This document shows positions 1 through 5,643 of a stretch of DNA of 8,679 bases, piece by piece. Made by a program: the position numbers and the translations under genes. The first letter of the stretch is position 1; each line of letters opens with the position of its first letter. The notes under the pieces were generated by a model. It had not been told where the DNA came from, ran no database searches, and saw only the letters and a list, made by a program, of their open reading frames with translations. Origin of the DNA: JBBRNV01 sp038227435 (GTDB lineage Bacteria > Patescibacteriota > Minisyncoccia > Phycocordibacterales > CALRBL01); the NCBI GenBank assembly GCA_038227435.1, contig JBBRPW010000022.1:1-8679 (forward strand), given 5' to 3'.

Positions 1-654
1 ATAAATAATGTTTGCTAGCGTTTCTTCACTCCACGTGTTAACAATTTCTTTTGCATTCGCTTTATGAGCAGCACTTGTGCCTTTTTGTCCAAACGTCATG
101 AGAAGATCTTCATCTCTCATAAACGAGAAGCCTCTTTCAGAAGCCTCAAGTTGAAAGCTCGAGATACCGAGATCAAGGATCACCCCATCAACTGTTTCAA
201 TTCCTCTTTTATTAAGGGCTTCTTTCATTGTGCGAAAGTTCTCATTAATAAAAGTAAAATTAATTACAGTGGATGAATTAGGATGATCCAATCCGTTTTC
301 TTTTGTGCTATGTAAATTTTTTGATAAAAACTTTGAGAGTTTTTCGTGTGCCCGCTTTTCGGCATCTTCATCGAGGTCGAATCCGATGATATGAGCTTTT
401 GGCTTAGGCTCTGTAGTGTGATCAAAATTTGAAGCAAAAATTGTTGTTAACTGTTCGGCGATTAACGCGCTGTGCCCTCCTCCTCCAAGTGTTCCGTCCA
501 CCAAGACGATTTCACTTGAAGTTTTTTCTGCATCATTTTTTGGATGCACAGAAAATACATTTGATTGAGAGTGATTTTTAATCACTTCTTTCAAATTGAG
601 GGCGTCAACAGTTTCGTGTAAAAGAACGGACGTGTGGGAAAAGGTTTTGTTCAT
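1..654 (-). CDS. rsmH: 16S rRNA (cytosine-1402-N4)-methyltransferase RsmH, 3' part missing
   Basis: SAM-dependent enzyme that N4-methylates C1402 in the decoding centre of 16S rRNA. The first 218 residues are visible; the frame is open to the window edge, so the C-terminal third or so lies outside. The start at 654 is the first ATG after the mraZ stop and gives the family opening HTSVLLHETV (residues 7-16). The SAM-binding glycine motif VDGTLGGGGH is at residues 52-61, the acidic FDLD at 92-95, and the family block LDLGISSFQLE followed by RGFSF at 160-178. The helical insert domain begins near 199 (ANAKEIVN). Two loops are longer than in E. coli RsmH: about 20 extra residues between 20 and 50, and more Lys/Ser/Asn-rich sequence around 105-135. 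The gene lies 39 nt downstream of mraZ on the same strand, the usual start of a dcw operon. No Shine-Dalgarno motif precedes it. Identification is secure. Confidence 0.95.
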   Translation of the reverse strand, partial: MNKTFSHTSVLLHETVDALNLKEVIKNHSQSNVFSVHPKNDAEKTSSEIVLVDGTLGGGGHSALIAEQLTTIFASNFDHTTEPKPKAHIIGFDLDEDAEKRAHEKLSKFLSKNLHSTKENGLDHPNSSTVINFTFINENFRTMKEALNKRGIETVDGVILDLGISSFQLEASERGFSFMRDEDLLMTFGQKGTSAAHKANAKEIVNTWSEETLANIIY

Positions 655-693
655 AAAATAATTGAATAGCAGAAATAAGTATTTCGAATGAAA

Positions 694-1131
694 TTAAAGT
701 GCGCCGATATTTCCAAGTTTTTCAGCGTGAGCGTCGGCATGAGCAAGAATAGCTTTCTTCTGCTCTTTCCACCTACTCTCGTTCCAAACTTCGATTCGGT
801 TATACACTCCAGCAAAAACAATTGATTTACCATTCAAATCTGCAAAGTCGCGTAAAAATTCTGGTATCAAAATGCGACCGACAGAATCGACATCGAGTTC
901 TACTGCCCCCGCAAGCATGAATCGGTTAAAACTTCGTGTGTCGGCTTGGCCGATTGGAAGATTTCCTAACTTGCTTGCAATTGATTGCCATTCTTTAAGT
1001 GGATACATAAAGACGCAATTATCAAGTCCGTGAGTCACTACGACTTTCTTGCCAATTTCTTTTCGAAATTTAACAGGAAGCGAGATGCGCTTTTTTTCGT
1101 CTTGATTGTGGGTGTATTCGCCGATGAGCAT
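694..1131 (-). CDS. mraZ: Transcriptional regulator MraZ
   Basis: DNA-binding regulator of the division and cell-wall (dcw) operon, 145 aa, close to the family's usual length. It holds two tandem SpoVT-AbrB swapped-hairpin domains. The first carries DEKKRISLP (residues 11-19) and the second DSVGRILIP (82-90). In the first repeat the commonly seen Gly of DxKGR is Lys (K14). Between them are the family signature THGLDNCVFMYPLKEW (33-48) and the helix NRFMLAGAVELD. Members form ring-shaped oligomers that bind short repeated boxes upstream of their own gene: MraZ represses in E. coli and activates in Mycoplasma. A matching set of GTGG boxes at 10-bp spacing lies upstream (1172-1205), so autoregulation is likely. 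rsmH follows after 39 nt. The stop codon is TAA. No Shine-Dalgarno sequence is present; the start context is AATTAAT-ATG. Confidence 0.96.
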   Translation of the reverse strand: MLIGEYTHNQDEKKRISLPVKFRKEIGKKVVVTHGLDNCVFMYPLKEWQSIASKLGNLPIGQADTRSFNRFMLAGAVELDVDSVGRILIPEFLRDFADLNGKSIVFAGVYNRIEVWNESRWKEQKKAILAHADAHAEKLGNIGAL

Positions 1132-1171
1132 ATTAATTGTTTTTGCTTACTTATCTTGTTTTTTCAATTTA

Positions 1172-1205
1172 CCACCTTCTCCCACTAAAGTACATTTTAT
1201 ACCAC
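1172..1205 (-). promoter_or_regulatory. Candidate MraZ-binding box array upstream of mraZ
   Basis: Read on the minus strand, GTGG occurs at 1202-1205, 1182-1185 and 1172-1175. A degenerate ATGT at 1192-1195 fills the remaining slot, so four boxes sit at an exact 10-bp period, one helical turn apart. Known MraZ sites are TGGG-type or GTGG-containing repeats spaced about 10 bp apart between the dcw promoter and mraZ. The two proximal boxes have the contexts TAGTGGGA and AGGTGGTA. That these are MraZ sites is inferred from position, spacing and known biology; binding is not shown by the sequence. Confidence 0.6.
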
Positions 1206-1222
1206 GTGCTCACACATCACAA
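1194..1222 (-). promoter_or_regulatory. Putative promoter of the mraZ-rsmH (dcw) operon
   Basis: Minus strand: a good -10 element TATAAA (inside TATAAAAT, 1194-1201) is preceded after a short 15-nt spacer by TTGTGA (1217-1222), a 4-of-6 match to TTGACA. The predicted transcript start near 1187 would leave a 5' leader of about 55 nt before mraZ. One GTGG box lies in the spacer against the -10, a degenerate box overlaps the -10, and two lie at and just after the start, which is consistent with autorepression. The -35 and its spacing are weak, so the -10 is the main evidence. Confidence 0.4.
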
Positions 1223-1276
1223 CATGAAACCCCCTGTTAATCTGGGGATAAATAGCCAGAAACACCATAATGAAAC

Positions 1277-1306
1277 AAAAAAATAACCCCGTCTGTAGTG
1301 GAGTTA
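1277..1306 (-). terminator. Rho-independent terminator of greA
   Basis: On the minus strand, 37 nt after the greA stop codon, TAACTCC (1300-1306) pairs with GGGGTTA (1284-1290) across a 9-nt loop. The seven pairs include one T-G wobble. A run of seven T residues (1277-1283) follows directly. The hairpin, T-run and position fit an intrinsic terminator, separating greA from the mraZ promoter region. Confidence 0.7.
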
Positions 1307-1343
1307 ATAAAACCTTGTTTTTGGTGCTCTCTATAGTGGATAA

Positions 1344-1811
1344 CTATTCAATATTTGCGACCACATAAGTAACTGTGCCTTTAGGTGCGCTAAATGTAAA
1401 TTCGTCTCCTTTCTTCTTCCCCATCATAGCCGATCCCAAAGGAGATTTGAAAGAAATTTTTCCTAGTGCCATGTCAGCCTCTTCAGATCCAACAAGCTTA
1501 TATGTACTTTTATTTTTTTCTCCTTTCTTATGAACACTCACTGTAGTTCCAACATCAACCATATTTGAATGATGAAGTGCAACAATTTGCGCATTCTTTA
1601 ACATTGTTTCAATTCGATTAATACGATCTTCAATTTCACCTTGTTCAGTTCGAGCTTCATGATATTCGGCATTTTCTGAAAGATCACCCAAGGATTTAGC
1701 AAACTCCAATTTGTTCGCAATTTCTTTGCGTTTCTCTGTTTGGAGTATATGCAACTCTTTTTGAAGTTCTGCATATTTTTCTTTTGTTAAAAACTCGGTA
1801 TCGTTATTCAT
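1344..1811 (-). CDS. greA: Transcription elongation factor GreA
   Basis: Cytoplasmic factor that enters the secondary channel of RNA polymerase and stimulates cleavage of backtracked transcripts. The 155 aa match the usual length (about 158). The N-terminal half (about residues 8-77) is the antiparallel coiled coil. Its tip carries the signature LGDLSENAEYHEAR (41-54), with acidic D43 and E46 corresponding to the catalytic-site-directed D41 and E44 of E. coli GreA. The C-terminal FKBP-like domain shows KLVGSEEAD (105-113) and ISFKSPLGSAMMGKKKGD (119-136). It is separated from the upstream S11 gene by 119 bp with a strong hairpin and followed by its own terminator, so it may be a single-gene unit. 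A TATAAAT at 1831-1837 could be its -10, though no -35 stands out. The stop codon is TAG and there is no Shine-Dalgarno motif. Confidence 0.97.
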   Translation of the reverse strand: MNNDTEFLTKEKYAELQKELHILQTEKRKEIANKLEFAKSLGDLSENAEYHEARTEQGEIEDRINRIETMLKNAQIVALHHSNMVDVGTTVSVHKKGEKNKSTYKLVGSEEADMALGKISFKSPLGSAMMGKKKGDEFTFSAPKGTVTYVVANIE

Positions 1812-1857
1812 ATGTTTATTTTATTTCTAGATTTATATTAATTACTTTGAAATCAAC

Positions 1858-1871
1858 TCGATTTAAATCGA
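1858..1871. repeat. 14-bp perfect palindrome between the S11 gene and greA
   Basis: TCGATTTAAATCGA is exactly self-complementary and abuts the hairpin at 1871-1905, sharing one base with it. With no loop it is unlikely to form a good RNA hairpin, so a dimeric protein's DNA site is a possibility. It could also be chance in AT-rich DNA. It lies 46 bp upstream of the greA start. Confidence 0.45.
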
Positions 1872-1905
1872 TTGCGACCGACTCCATATAGGAGCAGGTC
1901 GCAAT
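1871..1905 (-). terminator. Strong G+C-rich hairpin after the S11 gene, possible terminator
   Basis: ATTGCGACC (1871-1879) and GGTCGCAAT (1897-1905) form a perfect 9-bp stem. After a 2x2 internal loop come CTCC/GGAG (1882-1885 with 1891-1894) and a 5-nt loop. It lies 25 nt past the S11 stop codon and 59 nt before greA, so it probably ends the serS-ftsQ-S11 transcript. There is no T-run on either strand, so a classical intrinsic terminator is not assured. RNA processing, a greA leader structure, or a dispersed repeat are alternatives. Confidence 0.45.
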
Positions 1906-1930
1906 GACTTATAGCCTTTAGTAATTAGGC

Positions 1931-3265
1931 CTAGATTGTATCTTTTTCCTCTGGATTGTCAACGTAGAGGAAATTCTGTTTTACATAGTTAATCAAAGCA
2001 GCTGCATCTGTATTTCTATCGTTAGAATAAAGGATAATGACAGCAAAAGTTTTAGTAATTGTTTTATTTGTTTTAATTTTTTCTGATGTAGTTACCGCGC
2101 TTGACGAAGCTGTGCTTGATGCAATTTCAGTGGTAACAATGTGATATACCGGGAGCGTAATATCAAATAAAGAAACAGTGGTTTTTTTTGCTTCGTCAAT
2201 AAAGCCGTTCTTTCCTCCTTTAAAGTCAGAGCGCAGTAAAAAAGCGTTTTGATTTTTCCATGCATGACTATATATGGTGTATTCCCTAATTCTCGTTGTA
2301 TCAAAAATTTCTGGATACGTTCTTTTTGTAAACTGCGCCAGTCTAAACAAGTCATTAGGGCTACTTACATTTCTGGCATCAAGTCCACTTGCATCATTGT
2401 AGTATGTTGAATTCATTCTAAGCTGTTTTGCTTTTCCATTCATTAATTTCAAAAAATCTTCGCGTCCATAGTCGTATGCCAATACTTCTGCTCCTTTATT
2501 GCTTGATTCAATTAAAAGTGGCACAAGTAAATCACTTACTAATATTTTTTCACCAAGCATCAGTTCCCCTTCGTTTCCAAAAGTATTGTATGCTTCTCTT
2601 GTAACCACAGCCTCATGATGCAGGTCAATATTCTCTTTAGTTACAATTGCTGTCATTAATTTAGTAACTGATGCGAGAGGATAGGTTGAAGTTGATTTTC
2701 TTGATACGAGTACTTCTCCACTTGATACATCCCCCACTAAAAATGAAGGGGTTGATAACCTAATTGATTTTGAAGGGCTTATGGCCTCGTAATGAAGCGA
2801 GTCAGTAATCACTGGAATTCCTTCAGACACATCATCCGAGCCTAAGCTTCGCTGAACTGGTCCTCCAGAAAAATCAATTGAGTTTGAAGAAGGGTCAGAT
2901 GAATTCCCCCCATTTGATCCGTCATTCGAATAATTATTTGAATTAGAATTTAAATAGTTTTGTGATATGCCAATTTTTTGAGCAATATAGTTATAGCCCA
3001 CCTTTCCCACCAAATTAATTCCTTCGACAAAACCAAAACCAATTACTACTGCAAGTACAATTGAAAAAGCAAGAAAGGTATATGATCCTGAAGTAACTAT
3101 GGGCACGTGCTGAACAACAGAAGTACTCCTAGCCTCACGTGCTAAAATCGCGCGCTCTTTTGCTTCTTCTCCATCGTTTTGATGAGGTCCAAAATTTGCA
3201 ATTACTTTTTTGGAATTATCCGGACCCATATCAGATGTAATTGTAGGAAGTGTATTTTTATACAT
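1931..3265 (-). CDS. Membrane-anchored D-Ala-D-Ala carboxypeptidase-like protein (peptidase S11)
   Basis: A penicillin-binding-type serine peptidase expected to trim the terminal D-Ala from peptidoglycan stem peptides outside the membrane; 444 aa. Residues 1-60 are a charged cytoplasmic tail. A transmembrane segment spans about 61-84 with no clear signal-peptidase site, suggesting an N-in/C-out anchor. A Ser/Asn/Gly-rich linker covers 101-135. The catalytic domain runs from about 170, with SxxK as S199-V-T-K202 and SxN as S254-S-N256. The third motif, normally KTG, reads K352-N353-G354. A Ser/Thr/Lys-rich insertion (about 377-405) splits the two strands that follow. It starts one base after the ftsQ stop (TAA-T-ATG), implying translational coupling and a role near the septum. 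The family is clear; enzymatic activity is uncertain because of the KNG motif. The stop codon is TAG. Confidence 0.92.
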   Translation of the reverse strand: MYKNTLPTITSDMGPDNSKKVIANFGPHQNDGEEAKERAILAREARSTSVVQHVPIVTSGSYTFLAFSIVLAVVIGFGFVEGINLVGKVGYNYIAQKIGISQNYLNSNSNNYSNDGSNGGNSSDPSSNSIDFSGGPVQRSLGSDDVSEGIPVITDSLHYEAISPSKSIRLSTPSFLVGDVSSGEVLVSRKSTSTYPLASVTKLMTAIVTKENIDLHHEAVVTREAYNTFGNEGELMLGEKILVSDLLVPLLIESSNKGAEVLAYDYGREDFLKLMNGKAKQLRMNSTYYNDASGLDARNVSSPNDLFRLAQFTKRTYPEIFDTTRIREYTIYSHAWKNQNAFLLRSDFKGGKNGFIDEAKKTTVSLFDITLPVYHIVTTEIASSTASSSAVTTSEKIKTNKTITKTFAVIILYSNDRNTDAAALINYVKQNFLYVDNPEEKDTI

Positions 3266-3266
3266 A

Positions 3267-4235
3267 TTAATTAATCGATTTTGAAGAAGTTGAACTTGTT
3301 GAAGATTTCGCAGGACTTGATGTTGATGATTTTGATGAAGTGCTATTTATTTTTGACGAACTCGCCGATGCACCTATTGTATCAGGCTTATAAAAAACTT
3401 TATTGCCAAATCTCATGTCGATATATGATGATCTTTTAACATCGTCTCTTGCCCACACCTCTCTTAATCTTTCAATTTCCGTTTGGAGTGAATTTTGAAT
3501 ATCAACGTTAATTGAAATTCCTTTATTAGTTACAAATGAATATTGGTTTGGGGCTAACTCGCTAATTGTACCTATAATAGAGGGAATGATAATTGCATTA
3601 ATTTGATCTTTCACTTCTTCAATTTTTTTAAAATTTATAGTACTACCACCGAAAAAATCACCAAGTAGTGCTTGATTACTTCTATATTCAATTGTTTTTT
3701 CTTCAAAACTCGAACTGGCTTCTTGTTTATAAGCAAATCCATCACTATCAATTACGCTACAGATGTTTGGATTAACTTGATTTATCGAGTCAAATGTACA
3801 CCACGAAGCGAATGGCATCCGTTCAGTAACTTGAATGCCGAGAACAGGTGCACTGAAACCAAAATAGTCATGATTCACTTTCACGTCTTTAATTAAATAT
3901 GAATAGTCTAAAATGGCTTTACTGATTGCTCCCGATCGAACAAAAAGAGGGTTAGATAAGATAGATGAAAAACCAACTGAAGGGATGTATTCCTCGACAA
4001 TGTTTTCAATTTCACTTTTTTGTAGTGAATTTAAGCCCTCAATCGAAATTGATTTATATCTATAAACAAAAAGTAAGAAATAAACCAGCGTAAAAATAAT
4101 TAATAAGAAAAGGAGTTGAAATAAAATTACTAAGATTTTTTGTTTTCTTCTTCGTTTGATCGCTTTTAAGTTTGAAGTAGAAAAAGCAGGATTTTGTTTT
4201 CTAACAAGTGGCTTCATTTCAAATCTTTTACTCAT
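3267..4235 (-). CDS. ftsQ: Cell division protein FtsQ/DivIB
   Basis: A bitopic membrane protein of the divisome that, in well-studied bacteria, links early and late division proteins through FtsL and FtsB; 322 aa. A Lys/Arg-rich cytoplasmic tail (1-33) is followed by one transmembrane helix (about 34-57). The POTRA domain begins right after it with YKSISIEGLNSLQKSEIENIV (60-80), the typical strand-loop-helix. VKVNHDYFGF and GIQVTERMPFASW (133-145) follow, then SVIDSDGFAYK (160-170), and the FtsQ-type closing strand YIDMRFGNKVFYK (271-283). A Ser/Thr/Lys-rich tail (about 289-322) extends past the folded domain. The gene sits between serS (66-nt gap) and the S11 peptidase (1-nt gap) rather than inside the dcw cluster. 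Overall divergence is high, as is usual for FtsQ, so the call rests on architecture and the end motifs. No Shine-Dalgarno motif precedes it. Confidence 0.85.
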   Translation of the reverse strand: MSKRFEMKPLVRKQNPAFSTSNLKAIKRRRKQKILVILFQLLFLLIIFTLVYFLLFVYRYKSISIEGLNSLQKSEIENIVEEYIPSVGFSSILSNPLFVRSGAISKAILDYSYLIKDVKVNHDYFGFSAPVLGIQVTERMPFASWCTFDSINQVNPNICSVIDSDGFAYKQEASSSFEEKTIEYRSNQALLGDFFGGSTINFKKIEEVKDQINAIIIPSIIGTISELAPNQYSFVTNKGISINVDIQNSLQTEIERLREVWARDDVKRSSYIDMRFGNKVFYKPDTIGASASSSKINSTSSKSSTSSPAKSSTSSTSSKSIN

Positions 4236-4271
4236 ATAATGATCAATGTATGTTCCAACAAATCCTTCGAA

Positions 4272-4293
4272 AATTTAAACCGACTTTTAAATT
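4272..4293 (-). repeat. AT-only inverted repeat after serS
   Basis: AATTTAAA (4272-4279) and TTTAAATT (4286-4293) are perfect 8-bp arms with a 6-nt loop, 8 nt past the serS stop in the serS-ftsQ gap. The stem is all A/T and no long T-run follows, so it is a weak hairpin at best. It might pause or process the transcript, or be chance. Confidence 0.3.
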
Positions 4294-4301
4294 ATGAAAG
4301 A

Positions 4302-5570
4302 TTACTTACCAAAAAATTCTCTATTTCCTAAATATGGACGGAGCGCTTTCGGAATTGTAATTGTGCCGTCGATGTTTTGATTATTCTCAATAATTGATAC
4401 TAAAATTCGTGGTGTTGCAATTGCCGTATTATTTAGTGAGTGAACAAATTTTAATTTCCCATCGGTGTCCCTATAACGAATATTCAAACGGCGTGTTTGA
4501 AAATCATGAAAATACGAAGCTGACTGAGTTTCTCTATAGGCACCTTCACTTGGTACCCATGCCTCGAGGTCATATTTTTTTACTTGCCCTAATCCTAAAT
4601 CTCCTCCGCAAATTAATAAAACATGGTACGGAATTTCAAGTTCCTGTAGAATTTCTTCAGTATTTTTTGTGAGCATTTCATGAAGTTCAACTGAAGTTTG
4701 ATGACTTGCTTCCGATAAGATTACTTGTTCCAGTTTGAAAAATTCATGCACTCGAATTAAACCTTTTGTATCTTTTCCATGACTTCCTGCTTCACGTCGA
4801 AAGCACGGAGAAAATGCCAACATTTTTAGTGGTAAATCTTCTTTCTTTAAAATCTCATCCGAATAGTAGGACATTGTAGCTACTTCTCCGGTTCCAGCTA
4901 AATAGTCATTGTCTTGTGTCTTATACAAATCTTCTTCTCCTTGTGGAAGATATCCACTTCCTACTAATGTTTCTTTTCGAACGAGCGATGGCACAATCAT
5001 TGGGCTAAAACCTTTTGCCATTAATCGATCAGTTACGAATTGCCATACTGCAAAATTCAAAAGGGCACCGTCGTTTTTTAAAATATATCCTCGAAAGCCA
5101 GAAACTTTTGCTCCTCGGTCGAAATCGGCCATATTTAAATTAAGCATTAAATCGATGTGGCTTTTCGGAGTGAAATCAAATGTAGGAATATTTCCCCAAT
5201 TTCGAATTGGTACATTTTCTTTATCTGTTGCTCCTTCTGGAACCGACATGTCTGGAAGGTTTGGCACGAGCACCATTAAGCGTTGCCATTCTTTCATTAT
5301 TTCTCGCATTTCTTCTTCTTCTTTTTGAAGTGCCTCTTTAACAATCCGCATACTATCAATTAGCTTTTGTCGTTCATCTTGATCGGTAACATGAATAATT
5401 TGTTCACTTACTGTATTTTGTTCAGCTTTTTTAGCTTCAACAGATTGAAGTTTTTCGCGACGTTTATCGTCGACTGTAATTAATGCATCGATATCGAAAT
5501 CAATATGCTTTTTTCGAGCACCTTCTTTTATCAAATCTTTATTTTCGCGAATAAATTTTATATCGAGCAT
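4302..5570 (-). CDS. serS: Seryl-tRNA synthetase
   Basis: Class II aminoacyl-tRNA synthetase that charges tRNA-Ser (and tRNA-Sec where present) with serine. Its 422 aa match the bacterial length. Residues 1-100 form the long antiparallel coiled-coil arm that grips the tRNA extra arm, opening with MLDIKFIRENKDLIKEG. The catalytic core has TGE (227-229) in the serine-binding loop position. Motif 2 is FRREAGSHGKDTKGLIRVHEF (257-277) and motif 3 is LNNTAIATPRILVSIIENNQ (379-398), followed by DGTITIPKALRPYLG. The gene is complete with a TAA stop. It is the first gene of a minus-strand group with ftsQ and the S11 peptidase, and is divergent from dprA. The bases before the ATG (AATACACAT) hold no ribosome-binding motif. 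Confidence 0.97.
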   Translation of the reverse strand: MLDIKFIRENKDLIKEGARKKHIDFDIDALITVDDKRREKLQSVEAKKAEQNTVSEQIIHVTDQDERQKLIDSMRIVKEALQKEEEEMREIMKEWQRLMVLVPNLPDMSVPEGATDKENVPIRNWGNIPTFDFTPKSHIDLMLNLNMADFDRGAKVSGFRGYILKNDGALLNFAVWQFVTDRLMAKGFSPMIVPSLVRKETLVGSGYLPQGEEDLYKTQDNDYLAGTGEVATMSYYSDEILKKEDLPLKMLAFSPCFRREAGSHGKDTKGLIRVHEFFKLEQVILSEASHQTSVELHEMLTKNTEEILQELEIPYHVLLICGGDLGLGQVKKYDLEAWVPSEGAYRETQSASYFHDFQTRRLNIRYRDTDGKLKFVHSLNNTAIATPRILVSIIENNQNIDGTITIPKALRPYLGNREFFGK

Positions 5571-5643
5571 ATGTGTATTATTTCTTGTGCCTGTTTATCA
5601 AATCTTAATCAAAATTTCATGTTGGTTCATTAAGATAGCTCTC
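5571..5643. promoter_or_regulatory. Divergent promoter region between serS and dprA
   Basis: These 73 bp must drive serS leftward and dprA-topA rightward. No textbook promoter is obvious. Toward serS, TTGATA on the minus strand lies close upstream of AATAAT/TAATAC with short spacing, which would put the transcript start at or next to the start codon. An 8-bp inverted repeat, ATCTTAAT (5602-5609) and ATTAAGAT (5629-5636) with a 19-nt gap, sits in the middle and could be an operator. Position is solid evidence for a control region; the elements are tentative. Confidence 0.4.

Larger units (their letters stand above)
1132..1343. other. greA-mraZ intergenic region (212 bp)
   Basis: The longest gene-free stretch in the window. 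From the greA side it contains the greA terminator, then a small CCCC/GGGG inverted repeat (1230-1234 with 1244-1247, 9-nt loop, no T-run), then the putative mraZ promoter and GTGG boxes. An 11-bp direct repeat TCTRTAGTGGA occurs at 1292-1302 and 1330-1340 on the plus strand, one copy partly inside the terminator stem. I see no coding sequence or RNA gene here. Confidence 0.7.

Noticed and set aside
651..833. A 60-codon minus-strand frame spanning the mraZ end and the rsmH start.
   Set aside because: It overlaps the conserved mraZ C-terminus in another frame and has no start signal or recognisable sequence.
1211..1222. TGTGA-TG-TGTGA upstream of mraZ as a CRP-like site.
   Set aside because: The two halves are a direct repeat, not the inverted TGTGA-N6-TCACA, and spacing is wrong.
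1230..1247. CCCC(C)/GGGG hairpin upstream of the mraZ promoter as a second terminator.
   Set aside because: The stem is only 4 bp with a 9-nt loop and no T-run. The hairpin with T7 at 1277-1306 is the better terminator.
4909..5328. A 139-codon open frame on the plus strand opposite serS.
   Set aside because: It is antisense to a highly conserved synthetase, shows no recognisable domain, and its composition is that of a complementary-strand shadow.
5587..5643. In-frame ATG at 5587 extending DprA by 19 residues.
   Set aside because: The added residues are hydrophobic, do not resemble a DprA N-terminus, and would consume nearly all of the divergent promoter region.
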